64,000 bases of DNA, taken from NCBI GenBank assembly GCA_002102825.1, contig DABJ01000027.1, positions 33,907 to 97,906 on the forward strand, written 5' to 3'. The stretch is from Candidatus Gastranaerophilales bacterium HUM_12 (lineage in GTDB: Bacteria > Cyanobacteriota > Vampirovibrionia > Gastranaerophilales > Gastranaerophilaceae). Below are positions 1 to 8,981 of the stretch, one piece after another. Numbering within the stretch: position 1 is the stretch's first letter; each line of letters begins with the position of its first letter. Both the position numbers and the translations under genes were made by a program. The notes under the pieces are model-generated. The model was not told the DNA's origin and searched no databases. It saw only the letters and a program-made list of their open reading frames with translations.

Positions 1-225
1 CCAAATACCAAAAACGAAGAAGCCGTTGCAATTGCAAATAAATTGTGTACCATAATTGGAACTAAGAAATGTAAGCTTGCTAATGGAAAAGAAAGCAATG
101 TAACAATTAGTTTAGGAGTTTCTACTTATGGAGAAGAGGACGGATTGACACCGACTGAACTTATTGCATCTGCTGACAAAAGATTATATCACGCAAAAGA
201 GAATGGAAGAAATAGAGTTAACTAA
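1..225 (+). CDS. C-terminal end of a GGDEF diguanylate cyclase (5' truncated by window)
   Basis: The frame is open from the first base of the window, so this is the tail of a longer gene. The visible part matches the end of a GGDEF domain: a strand reading VTISLGVSTY, then an ADKRLYHAKENGRNRV helix, which is the usual closing segment of these domains. The GG(D/E)EF active site lies upstream of the window, so neither activity nor the N-terminal sensory domain can be judged. Such enzymes make cyclic di-GMP from two GTP. Only six bases separate the stop from the next gene, which suggests co-transcription. Any internal start here would be spurious. Confidence 0.85.
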   Translation, partial: PNTKNEEAVAIANKLCTIIGTKKCKLANGKESNVTISLGVSTYGEEDGLTPTELIASADKRLYHAKENGRNRVN

Positions 226-231
226 AATTAT

Positions 232-2673
232 ATGATAACAGATTTTCTTGAAAAACCTATAAATATTAAAGAAATTTCTAAAGATTGTCCGATTGATACC
301 TTTTTGCTTGAGAACAATGAAAAGCAAATTGAACAAATTTGCGATTTTCTAATGGAAGATAAAAATCATTTAATGCTTGTCAATGGGTTTAAAGGAACAG
401 GCAAAACTTCAATTGTTGATTTTGTTTCAATGTATTTAAATAGTGATGTTTTAGTTTTAAAATATAATTTTTTAGAAACCACAATTTTAGACGATTTGCT
501 TTTAGGGTTTTTTGATAATTTTAGAACATATACTCTTCAAGGAAAAATTATTCCACCAAGAATTAAAACAGAAAATTTTTCTCAAAAAATCAATTCGTAT
601 TTTAATTCAATTGGTCGTCCTGTATGTATTATTTTGAATTCATTTGAAGCTGTTTTAAAAACTAACAAAGCTGATATTTTGAATTTTGTAAAACATTTGA
701 ATAAGTTCTCTAATGTGAAAATAATAATAACATCACGAGGTGCAACTTTTGATGATTTTGAAGATATTGAATATTCTTCAACAACTTTGCTTGCAATGTC
801 ACAACCGATTTTTGAAAAATATTTAAAAGCAAATGGGATAAAGAATATTGGTGTGTTGTCGACAGAACTCTACAAGCAATCAAAAGGTTACTATGGATAT
901 TTGAATTTGTCTGTAAAAATTATGAATTTGCGCCAACTTTCACTTGTGAAGTTTTTGGAATCTTTTTCAAAGAGTTATATGCCATTTTCAGAATTTGTGT
1001 TGAGAGAAGCTCTTTCCCTTGTTGATCCGGTGAGTGCACATTTGTTCAGATTGCTCACCGTTATGAGGATTCCTATTCATATCAATTTGATAAAATCTTT
1101 GCATTTGTATAATGAAGAACGAGTAATGTTTTTTGTTATGAATTCTTTGTTGTCGGTTGATGGTGAGAGTTTGTATTTGAAAGATTCTTTTAGAGAAATT
1201 ATTGAACATCAAATACCGGAAAATGTTATGATAAAACTCCATAGCGCTTGCGTTGATTTGTATAATACTCAATTACCGCTAAAACCCTTAGAAAGAGATT
1301 TGAGATTATCTCGTCAAACAATGCGTAATGAAATTGAATATCATTCAATGTTTATACCACGAAAACCGGAAATAAACCCTCAAAATGTTCAAGTTATTGA
1401 CGTTAACCCTGTTGTTGAAGTGGTTCCTGAAACTCTTCAAGCTATTGAAAAGAAAGTTGAACAGAAAGAACTTGAACAACCTAAAGAAGAGCCACATATT
1501 GAGACAAAAGAAGAAAAACTTGATAAAATCAGTTTTATAATTGAAGATAATGCAATTTTAGACAATATAGCAGATTCAATTAAAGATTTTGTTTCAGAAA
1601 AGGTTGAAAATACCAAAATCGCAGAGCAGAATAGTAAACTTTCACTTACTCAATTGTTGAATTCTGCAAGACAAGAGGAACAAAATTATAATTATAAAGT
1701 TGTCATTTCACTATATCAGAATGCTTTGACAAAAAAAGATGATGATAATTTCTTAAAATTCTTACCGACAATTTATGTGAAATTAGCGGAAGCTTATAAG
1801 AATACTTCTGATTGGTATGAGGCTTTGGAGTATTATACACAAGCTCAGGATTTTTATTATAATGCTTCAAATTTGGATAAAGTTGCAGAAATCAAGCTTG
1901 AAATTGCAAATATTTATTACATTATGTACAAACACGATAATGCAAAATTTATTCTAAATGAATTAAATAACAGTTCAGATTTGCCGAATGATATTAAAAT
2001 TCGTGTAAATTTGGCTCTTGCAAAATTGTGTGACAATCCGCAGGAAGAATATGAATATTACAAAAAATCTCTTCCTTTGATTAATTACGAAACAAAGAAA
2101 TCTTTGATTTCTGAATTATATTATAAATTTGCCGGCATGAGTGATGAACGTAACAATACTAAAACTGCTGTTGAATATTATAAAAAATGCATTGAATTGG
2201 ATTCAAATCCAAAGACTAATAGGTTTTTATCAAGAGCATTGGCAAATTTGGCCGAATTATTTGACGAAGCCGGAAGTTCAGCTCTTGCTATAAAATATTA
2301 TAATCAGAGCATGAAAATTGATAATATAACCAAGAATTATAGTGGTTTGTATTATTCGGCAATTCATTTGGCTGAAATTTACTCAGCTCAAGATACAAAT
2401 AAATCGTTGGATTTTATGATGCAAGCTCTGTCTTATGCAAAACAGTTGAATGAGCCGTTCTATATTGCTGGAGCATCTCTTGAGCTTGGTGATTATTATA
2501 TGTTAAGACGTGATGTTGAGGGTGCTTATAGGTATTTTATTTTAGCATATAATGTTGCAAAAAAATCATTTACCAAGGATAATTTAAATAAGATTCAATC
2601 AAGGATTGATGATATTAAGCATCGTTTAAATGAACAAGATTTTAAAAAATTGCAGGAAAAATATGGAAAATAA
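232..2673 (+). CDS. P-loop ATPase (AAA/STAND-like) with C-terminal TPR array
   Basis: The 813-residue protein has a clear Walker A at about residues 52-59 (GFKGTGKT), a Walker B-like strand (CIILNSFE) and a sensor-like strand (KIIITSRG). It is followed by winged-helix-like and linker segments rich in Glu and Lys (about 395-500). The last 300 residues are tetratricopeptide-like helices (for example WYEALEYYTQAQDFY and AVEYYKKCIELD). This layout is typical of STAND-type signalling ATPases, where the repeats bind a partner and the NTPase acts as a switch. No target is recognisable. It follows the GGDEF gene and overlaps the rsmG start by 11 bases, so it is probably in one transcript. No signal peptide or membrane segment is seen, so it is likely cytoplasmic. 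Confidence 0.7.
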   Translation: MITDFLEKPINIKEISKDCPIDTFLLENNEKQIEQICDFLMEDKNHLMLVNGFKGTGKTSIVDFVSMYLNSDVLVLKYNFLETTILDDLLLGFFDNFRTYTLQGKIIPPRIKTENFSQKINSYFNSIGRPVCIILNSFEAVLKTNKADILNFVKHLNKFSNVKIIITSRGATFDDFEDIEYSSTTLLAMSQPIFEKYLKANGIKNIGVLSTELYKQSKGYYGYLNLSVKIMNLRQLSLVKFLESFSKSYMPFSEFVLREALSLVDPVSAHLFRLLTVMRIPIHINLIKSLHLYNEERVMFFVMNSLLSVDGESLYLKDSFREIIEHQIPENVMIKLHSACVDLYNTQLPLKPLERDLRLSRQTMRNEIEYHSMFIPRKPEINPQNVQVIDVNPVVEVVPETLQAIEKKVEQKELEQPKEEPHIETKEEKLDKISFIIEDNAILDNIADSIKDFVSEKVENTKIAEQNSKLSLTQLLNSARQEEQNYNYKVVISLYQNALTKKDDDNFLKFLPTIYVKLAEAYKNTSDWYEALEYYTQAQDFYYNASNLDKVAEIKLEIANIYYIMYKHDNAKFILNELNNSSDLPNDIKIRVNLALAKLCDNPQEEYEYYKKSLPLINYETKKSLISELYYKFAGMSDERNNTKTAVEYYKKCIELDSNPKTNRFLSRALANLAELFDEAGSSALAIKYYNQSMKIDNITKNYSGLYYSAIHLAEIYSAQDTNKSLDFMMQALSYAKQLNEPFYIAGASLELGDYYMLRRDVEGAYRYFILAYNVAKKSFTKDNLNKIQSRIDDIKHRLNEQDFKKLQEKYGK

Positions 2674-3253
2674 AGAATTTTATAACGATTATATGAAAAT
2701 ATTTTTGGAAGAAAATTCTAAAGTGAATTTGATTTCGAAAAATGATGAAAAATATTTGTGGGAAAAACATATTTTTGATTCTCTGGCTTTAGAGAAGTTT
2801 TTTGATAAATACGAAAAACCGAAAACGATGCTTGATATAGGTACAGGTGGAGGTTTCCCTGCCTTACCTGTTTCGTTGACATATCCTGAAATCAAGGTTA
2901 CGGCAATTGATAGTATTGCAAAGAAAATTCGAGCTGTACAATCAATGAAAGACAAATTGGGCTTGAAAAATCTAGTAGCAGTCTGTGATAGAGTTGAAAA
3001 TACAGATGGTAAGTTTGATTTGGTTACTTCACGTGCGGTATCTTCATTAAAAAATATTTGTGAATATGCACTCCCAAAGCTCTACAAAGGGGGCTATTTT
3101 GTTGCATATAAATCTCGCAAAACTCCGGAAGAAATTGAGGAAGCGAAAAATATTTTAAAGAAGTATAATTCAAAGATTGTAGATATTATTGAATATGATT
3201 TGCCACTTGGTGAAAAAATTACACGTAACTTGATAGTTATTAAACACTTGTAA
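2663..3253 (+). CDS. rsmG: 16S rRNA (guanine-527-N7)-methyltransferase RsmG
   Basis: The product (196 residues from the chosen start) has the RsmG signature: NLISKNDEKYLWEKHIFDSLAL near the N-terminus, the SAM-binding loop DIGTGGGFPALP, and VTSRAVSSL further on. RsmG methylates N7 of G527 in 16S rRNA using S-adenosylmethionine, and its loss gives low-level streptomycin resistance in other bacteria. The ATG at 2663 is preferred over an upstream in-frame codon because GCAGGA precedes it at good spacing and family members begin close to this point. The start lies inside the end of the TPR gene, which suggests translational coupling. Confidence 0.92.
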   Translation: MENKEFYNDYMKIFLEENSKVNLISKNDEKYLWEKHIFDSLALEKFFDKYEKPKTMLDIGTGGGFPALPVSLTYPEIKVTAIDSIAKKIRAVQSMKDKLGLKNLVAVCDRVENTDGKFDLVTSRAVSSLKNICEYALPKLYKGGYFVAYKSRKTPEEIEEAKNILKKYNSKIVDIIEYDLPLGEKITRNLIVIKHL

Positions 3254-3329
3254 TATTCATTTATTTTTCATTGAAAACGAAGTGTGTTCTTAGTACGATA
3301 TACTCAACAAAGGGGTATATGTTTTAATT

Positions 3330-3746
3330 ATGACTATTTTGAATGATGTTTTCACTGTCCATACAAAAGGACATACTGATATAATTGATATTACACCACA
3401 AATTAGAAATGTTGTGTATAATCATGTTTTGCAGAATGCAGTTGTATATGTTTATGCACAAGGTAGTACAGTTTCTATTACAAATATTGAATTTGAACCT
3501 GGTTTGTTGGTTGATTTGCCCGAAGCATTGGAGAGAATAGCACCTGTTGATGCGACTTATCATCATGATGAAATGTGGCACGACGGTAATGGATATGCCC
3601 ATGTTAGAGCCTCAATTGTTGGAAATTCTACTCATATACCTTTGATTGATGGAGTTTTACAACTTGGTCAGTGGCAACAAGTTGTGTTGATTGATTTTGA
3701 TAACAAGGCTCGAGCAAGAAAAGTTAATGTACAAATTGTGTACTAA
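3330..3746 (+). CDS. YjbQ/UPF0047 family protein
   Basis: The 138-residue sequence matches the YjbQ (UPF0047) family along its length: a DITPQIRNVV segment, a conserved His-rich loop (YHHDEMWHDGNGYAHVRAS), and the HIPLIDGVLQLGQWQ segment seen in most members. Structures in this family form a small trimeric barrel with His residues that bind metal. Some members show weak thiamine-phosphate synthase activity, but the physiological role is not settled. An AAAGGGG Shine-Dalgarno lies a little far upstream of the ATG. It sits alone between rsmG and an unknown gene, all in the same direction. Confidence 0.88.
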   Translation: MTILNDVFTVHTKGHTDIIDITPQIRNVVYNHVLQNAVVYVYAQGSTVSITNIEFEPGLLVDLPEALERIAPVDATYHHDEMWHDGNGYAHVRASIVGNSTHIPLIDGVLQLGQWQQVVLIDFDNKARARKVNVQIVY

Positions 3747-3824
3747 TTTATAACTTGTTTTATTAAAAAAGTAAATTAGCAAAAATTATTTTTACCTGTT
3801 TTTAAATTCGTAAAAGGAGTTTTT

Positions 3825-4250
3825 ATGGATTTAGTAAAAAATAATTTGAGTATAAATTTTGGGACAAAGTTATCGCCTGTTTTGCAGGAAAAACTTACTG
3901 AGTGTTTGAATAACAAGGAAACTCGCCGAGAGTTGAAGGTTGGGCTTATTAAAAAAATTGATGACATTTTGCAATTTGGCAGTGATGAGTTTATGCTTTC
4001 TATTAATAAAGATGCAGAAACAGGTAAAGATTTACTGGTTCTAAAACATATAGATCCGAATGTCGGTGGTTCAAGGCTTGTTAAAAGAAATAAGAAAAAT
4101 AATATTTTTTCTGTTTTTCTCTCATTGACTGAGCGAGATATTTTGATGACTGAAAAGATTTTCAATAAAAAAGATAGACGAGATTTTAAAATAAAAGAAT
4201 TGTTACCTCATGTTCAATGGCTAAAAGATCATAACTTTTTGAGCCCCTGA
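3825..4250 (+). CDS. Hypothetical protein with N-terminal Phe motif
   Basis: I do not recognise this 141-residue protein. It has no signal peptide or membrane helix and is rich in Lys and Asp. The ATG is preceded by a strong AAAGGAG at ideal spacing. Residues about 8-14 read LSINFGT, close to the N-terminal motif shared by about ten other proteins in this window, though this is one of the weaker matches. The C-terminal half (LLPHVQWLKDHNFL) looks like a helical segment. The gene converges with recG, with only 18 bases between the two stops. Confidence 0.7.
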   Translation: MDLVKNNLSINFGTKLSPVLQEKLTECLNNKETRRELKVGLIKKIDDILQFGSDEFMLSINKDAETGKDLLVLKHIDPNVGGSRLVKRNKKNNIFSVFLSLTERDILMTEKIFNKKDRRDFKIKELLPHVQWLKDHNFLSP

Positions 4251-4268
4251 AACAAAATTAACAAAATT

Positions 4269-6662
4269 TTATATATCAAGTCCTGTGAACATTTCAAGTG
4301 AAGTTACGTTTTTGAGCATTGGAAAGTCATCAATATTATAGTTTTTAACAAAATCTATTGCTTCGTTTCTCGCTATTTCAAGAATTTTTGCATCTCTTAC
4401 AATATCAGAAATTATCAAATCCGGTAAACCGGATTGTCTCGTTCCTAAAAATTCCCCTGGGCCTCGTAATTGCAAATCTTTTTCAGCTATGACAAAACCG
4501 TCATTTGTTTCGGTCATAATTCCTAATCGTTCTAGAGTTTCTTGAGAACGGGAAGAAGTGATTAATACGCAATATGATTGTAATGAACTTCTTCCAACAC
4601 GTCCACGTAATTGGTGAAGTTGTGAAAGTCCAAATCGTTCGGCATTTTCAATGACCATTACTGTTGCATTTGGAACATCTACCCCAACTTCTACAACTGT
4701 TGTTGACACCAAAATATCATATTTCCCGTCTTTAAAGTCTTTCATTACTTCTTCTTTTTCGTCATTTTTAAGTTTCCCGTGTAATAATCCGATTTTGAAT
4801 TGAGGAAAAATTTCTTGTTGCAGTTTTTCGGCTTCAATTGTGGCTGCTTTAGCCGAAAGTGTTTCACTTTCATCAATCAACGGATAAACAATATAAGCTT
4901 GTCTGCCTGATTCAACTTCTTGTTTAATCAAATCCCAAACCTGTCTATGCGAGCCTGTAAGGATTGTTTTGATTGGTTTTCTACCTTTTGGCAGTTCATT
5001 TATTACCGTCAAATCTAAATCCCCATGAACGGTAAGTGCTAATGTTCTTGGAATTGGAGTTGCTGTCATAGTAAGCATTTGCGGATTTTGTGATTTTCTC
5101 TTTAAGATGTTTCTTTGTTTAACTCCGAATCTGTGTTGCTCGTCGACAACAATTGCGCCAAGATTGTTGAAATCTACATTCTCTTGAATAAGAGCATGAG
5201 TTCCGACAGCGATATTCATTTGACCGTTTTTCAAATCTGTTTCGAATTTTTGTCGAACTTTTTTCCCATGGCTTCCTAAAAATAGCCCGACACTTAAACC
5301 TAGTGGGGTTAACCATTGAACGAGGTTGTTGTAGTGTTGTTGAGCCAAAATTTCTGTTGGTGCCATCAAAGCTCCTTGATATCCGTTTTCAACGGCCGCA
5401 AGTAACATAATCGTTGCAACGACGGTTTTTCCGCTACCAACGTCACCTTGCAAAAGTCTTTGCATTGGAGCATCAGAATTCATATCTTGCAAGATTTCAT
5501 TAACTGCTTGTTTTTGTCCGGAAGTCAATTCAAACGGTAATCCTGCAATGAACTTTTGCACTAGTCCGTCTTTATGAACTTGTAAGTTGTATGCAGAAGT
5601 TGTTTTTGCGGTGTTCTCTCGAAGTCTGATAAGTTTTAATTGGATTAAAAACAGTTCTTCAAAGATTAGTGAAAATCTGGCATGTTCCAGATCATTCATT
5701 GTTTCAGGAAAGTGAATTTGTTTAACGGCATCTTTTTTGTTCATAATGCCAAGTCTTTCCCTAATAAAATCCGGCACTATATTTTTAATATCATTTTTGT
5801 AAAGTTCAATTGCGTTGAAAATTGCTTTGCGTAATGTCTTGATGCTCAAATCTTCACAAATGGTATAAATCGGAACAATTCTTGCGATATTTAAGTTTGA
5901 ATTTGCATCTTCTTTGAATTCTCCTGTCATAATTGAGTATGTCGGTTTATCCATTGTAAGTTGACCTGAATAGTTGTTCATTTTTACAACTCCGGACACC
6001 ATAATACCTGCATTTTGTGGAAATTGAGTTTTCATTCTTTGAAGTAAATAGCGGTTTCCTTTTGCATTGAAAAAGCTGAGTTCGAATCTTCCGCTTTCAT
6101 CTCCGATAACAACTCTTGTGACTGATAAATTATTCCTTGTGTTGAATGATGAAACTGATTTTATAAATCCGAAAACTGTTGTTGTTTGTCCCTCTTTCAA
6201 ATCTCTGATTAAAGTTCTGGAAGAATAATCAATGTGTTTTTTCGGAAAATACATCATCAAATCTTGAGCTGTAAATATTCCTAATTTATTTAATTTATAT
6301 GCAACTTTTGGACCAACACCTTTGATATACATAACATCAACTTCTGACGGGTGTTTAGTGCGTTGGATTTGTCTTTCTTTTTCTTCCTGTTGCTCTTGGT
6401 TTTGCGTTTGAATATCCGCTCTTATTACTCTGATTAAGTGTTCAATTGCCTTTCTTCTCTCTGTGATAGAAGCATAAGGATAGTGTTCAAAAGATTCAAT
6501 TACGACTTCCCAGCGTGGATTTTTTTTAGATAGTTTGTAATTTTTTTGAGCTTCTTTTTTAATGAAACTTGAAAATTTTTGCGTTTTACCATGGATATCA
6601 ATGTAACGATATTTTATTTCAATATCAATAGCAGCTTTAATTTTTTCAAGATTTTCAACCAT
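4269..6662 (-). CDS. recG: ATP-dependent DNA helicase RecG
   Basis: This is full-length RecG (797 residues) for branch migration at stalled forks and recombination intermediates. About the first 110 residues form an extra N-terminal region absent from the ~690-residue E. coli type but common in cyanobacterial-type RecG. The wedge/OB domain follows, starting near YIKGVGPKVAYKLNKLGI. The helicase core shows Walker A (GDVGSGKT), DEQH, TATPIPRTLAL and the QLRGRVGR motif. The C-terminal TRQSGLPDL segment is also present. The start is an ATG with no close upstream gene. No damage to any motif is visible. Confidence 0.95.
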   Translation of the reverse strand: MVENLEKIKAAIDIEIKYRYIDIHGKTQKFSSFIKKEAQKNYKLSKKNPRWEVVIESFEHYPYASITERRKAIEHLIRVIRADIQTQNQEQQEEKERQIQRTKHPSEVDVMYIKGVGPKVAYKLNKLGIFTAQDLMMYFPKKHIDYSSRTLIRDLKEGQTTTVFGFIKSVSSFNTRNNLSVTRVVIGDESGRFELSFFNAKGNRYLLQRMKTQFPQNAGIMVSGVVKMNNYSGQLTMDKPTYSIMTGEFKEDANSNLNIARIVPIYTICEDLSIKTLRKAIFNAIELYKNDIKNIVPDFIRERLGIMNKKDAVKQIHFPETMNDLEHARFSLIFEELFLIQLKLIRLRENTAKTTSAYNLQVHKDGLVQKFIAGLPFELTSGQKQAVNEILQDMNSDAPMQRLLQGDVGSGKTVVATIMLLAAVENGYQGALMAPTEILAQQHYNNLVQWLTPLGLSVGLFLGSHGKKVRQKFETDLKNGQMNIAVGTHALIQENVDFNNLGAIVVDEQHRFGVKQRNILKRKSQNPQMLTMTATPIPRTLALTVHGDLDLTVINELPKGRKPIKTILTGSHRQVWDLIKQEVESGRQAYIVYPLIDESETLSAKAATIEAEKLQQEIFPQFKIGLLHGKLKNDEKEEVMKDFKDGKYDILVSTTVVEVGVDVPNATVMVIENAERFGLSQLHQLRGRVGRSSLQSYCVLITSSRSQETLERLGIMTETNDGFVIAEKDLQLRGPGEFLGTRQSGLPDLIISDIVRDAKILEIARNEAIDFVKNYNIDDFPMLKNVTSLEMFTGLDI

Positions 6663-6752
6663 AGTTTTGATTTTACATCAAGAATATGTTGAATACAATT
6701 TTAATATTAAGGAACAAGGTAATATTTTCTTTATTCTTATTAATTATGTGAT

Positions 6753-7685
6753 TTATAATTTTTTATCAATTATGTGTTGAAGATTGTTTGTTAATTTTGC
6801 AACAGTAGTTTTAGGTAAAGTTGCAATTGTATTATAATAGCCGTAATCTGTCGGTTTTTCCATTTTCCCATTTGTACTAACTTTATAATCAAATGCAATG
6901 TCGTTTATATTAACTCCAGGGGTGTTGTAAGAAAATGATGTAACTTTTCCTTTGTCATTGACATTTACATAAATTTCAGCTTGAATTGCTCCCTGACATT
7001 TATTTCCCTCACGTTTTGAGATGATTAATGCTGAGGGTTTTCCGTCGTAAGAATAATTCTTTTCATAGAAGAACTTATTTTCAGCATTTTTACCTGCAGT
7101 TGTTTTTGTCCAGTAGTCGATTCCGGCTTTCCCATGTGCAAGATATAGTTTGGGTGGAATCTTTTTAATTTGATTTTGTTTATAAATCATTTTTTCTGTA
7201 TAGTTAACTCTACTATTTGGGTGAGTCAGTATTTTATTTATTTCTTTTGATGTTTGCAGATAATTTATTCCTGTTAATGGTGTGATGTGTTTCTTTGCTA
7301 TTTGTGGTTTTGTTGTATTTTTAGACGCAGAAGTTTTTGAATTGATTGGGGTTTGTTTTGTTGTTTTTGCTGTATTTGTTTTGGGTTGAGCTTTAGCTAT
7401 TTTACTATTATTGTTATTTGGTATATAAAGGACTTCATTGACTTTTAAATTGTTCATTGCTTTGATTGTTGATTTTTTGTTTAATTTTGCAATTTCATAC
7501 ATGAAGTTTGATATTTCAGATTTTTTAGCATTATTTTTTTGAATATGAGTTTTTGCAATGTTCCAAAGGTTATCTCCTTTGACAACTCTGTATTTTTTTT
7601 TGCCCTTTTCGTTTGGTTTTGCCGCATTATATTGCGCTGTAGCATAACTACCAGTTTTACTATTTTTCGAAATAGGTGAAACCAT
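6753..7685 (-). CDS. LysM-domain protein with uncharacterised C-terminal domain
   Basis: The 310-residue protein has a LysM module at about residues 32-92 (YRVVKGDNLWNIAKTH ... LKVNEVLYIP), which binds N-acetylglucosamine-containing glycans such as peptidoglycan. A low-complexity Thr/Lys/Asn linker follows, then a ~170-residue C-terminal domain (from about NYLQTSKEINKIL) that I do not recognise. No Sec signal peptide is visible. The start is Met-Val-Ser with a good GGAGG before it, so a periplasmic location would need another export route. The gene stands alone between recG and ruvB with AT-rich gaps on both sides. Confidence 0.8.
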   Translation of the reverse strand: MVSPISKNSKTGSYATAQYNAAKPNEKGKKKYRVVKGDNLWNIAKTHIQKNNAKKSEISNFMYEIAKLNKKSTIKAMNNLKVNEVLYIPNNNNSKIAKAQPKTNTAKTTKQTPINSKTSASKNTTKPQIAKKHITPLTGINYLQTSKEINKILTHPNSRVNYTEKMIYKQNQIKKIPPKLYLAHGKAGIDYWTKTTAGKNAENKFFYEKNYSYDGKPSALIISKREGNKCQGAIQAEIYVNVNDKGKVTSFSYNTPGVNINDIAFDYKVSTNGKMEKPTDYGYYNTIATLPKTTVAKLTNNLQHIIDKKL

Positions 7686-7793
7686 AAAAATCCTCCAAAA
7701 TATATTCTAAATTTTCCCCGTACTGTATTAAAAATAGTTTTAATGGAAAAATTGATTAATTTAGAAAAAAAATGTTAAAATTTTTAATATTTT

Positions 7794-8867
7794 TTAAAAT
7801 AAATTTTGTTGGACTGAGTTATTTCGTTTTGTCAGATAGCCTAAGTGCCTATAAGTAGCAGGAGAAACTTTTCTCCCTCGAGGTGTTCTTTGGAGTAATC
7901 CTACTTGTAACAAAAATGGCTCGCAAACATCTTCAATTGTTCGAACATCTTCACCAATTGCGGCTGCAATTGTTTCAATTCCAACAGGTCCTCCATCGTA
8001 TTTTTCGATGATAAGCTTTAAAAGATTTCTATCTGTTGTATCTAAACCGAACTCATCAATTTTTAGAATATCCAGAGATTGATTTGCTATATCTTCTGTA
8101 ATTTTCCCATCATGTTTAACTAGTGCGTAATCACTTACTCTTTTAATAAGTCTATTTGCAATACGAGGAGTTCCACGAGAACGTCTTGCGATTGCAAGCG
8201 CACCTCTGTCATCAATTTCAATATCTAAAATTCCTGCCGTTCTTTTGATTACCTGTGCAAGTTCTTCGTTTGTATAGAATTCCAATCGGTGAATAATACC
8301 AAATCTATCTCTCAAAGGTCCGGAGAGTTCGCCGGCTTTTGTAGTTGCCCCGATTAGTGTAAATTTTGGCAATGGAACTCTCAAAGTCTTTACAGTTTGG
8401 CTTTTCCCTGTTGTCATATCAAGATAAAAATCTTCCATTGCAGGATATAAAATTTCTTCTGCAACTTTATTAAGTCTGTGGATTTCATCAATAAATAAAA
8501 TTTCTCCACCTTGGAGGGACATTAAAATTCCGATTATATCTCTTGGTCTTTCTAGAGCCGGAGCTGATGTAATTTTTATATCTACACCCATTTCTTGAGC
8601 AATTACTCCTGCAAGTGTTGTTTTACCAAGCCCCGGTGGTCCGTAAAATAGCAAATGGTCAAGTGGTTGTTCTCTTTTCTTTGCTGCTTGAATTGTAATT
8701 TTTAGGGTATCTTTTAGTGCTGATTGTCCAATATAAGTGTCAAAAGATTTTGGTCTTATGCAATTTTCAAAATTTTTATCGCAATCAATTGCTTCCGGTT
8801 TTACTACCGGATTTTTCTTTTGTTCTTTCTTGTATTCAAAATCGTTATCGTCTGCGATAATGCTCAT
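7794..8867 (-). CDS. ruvB: Holliday junction branch migration ATPase RuvB
   Basis: The 357-residue protein carries the full RuvB set: Walker A GPPGLGKT (about residues 76-83), Walker [10 protein letters not shown], sensor 1 [18 protein letters not shown], and the C-terminal winged helix ([25 protein letters not shown] and RTPRGR). RuvB is the hexameric motor of RuvAB that drives Holliday junction migration. The ~40-residue N-terminal extension is slightly longer than in E. coli. No ruvA or ruvC is adjacent. It is divergent from the zinc-ribbon gene across a 114-bp promoter region. Confidence 0.96.
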   Translation of the reverse strand: MSIIADDNDFEYKKEQKKNPVVKPEAIDCDKNFENCIRPKSFDTYIGQSALKDTLKITIQAAKKREQPLDHLLFYGPPGLGKTTLAGVIAQEMGVDIKITSAPALERPRDIIGILMSLQGGEILFIDEIHRLNKVAEEILYPAMEDFYLDMTTGKSQTVKTLRVPLPKFTLIGATTKAGELSGPLRDRFGIIHRLEFYTNEELAQVIKRTAGILDIEIDDRGALAIARRSRGTPRIANRLIKRVSDYALVKHDGKITEDIANQSLDILKIDEFGLDTTDRNLLKLIIEKYDGGPVGIETIAAAIGEDVRTIEDVCEPFLLQVGLLQRTPRGRKVSPATYRHLGYLTKRNNSVQQNLF

Positions 8868-8981
8868 TGCAAAAATTTCCTCTTTGTATAAATAATATCA
8901 CAAATTTTACCTTTTGAAAAATGGTGAATATCATCTGTTTGAATTAGTTTAAAATGACCTTACTATGTTATAATTTTTAAT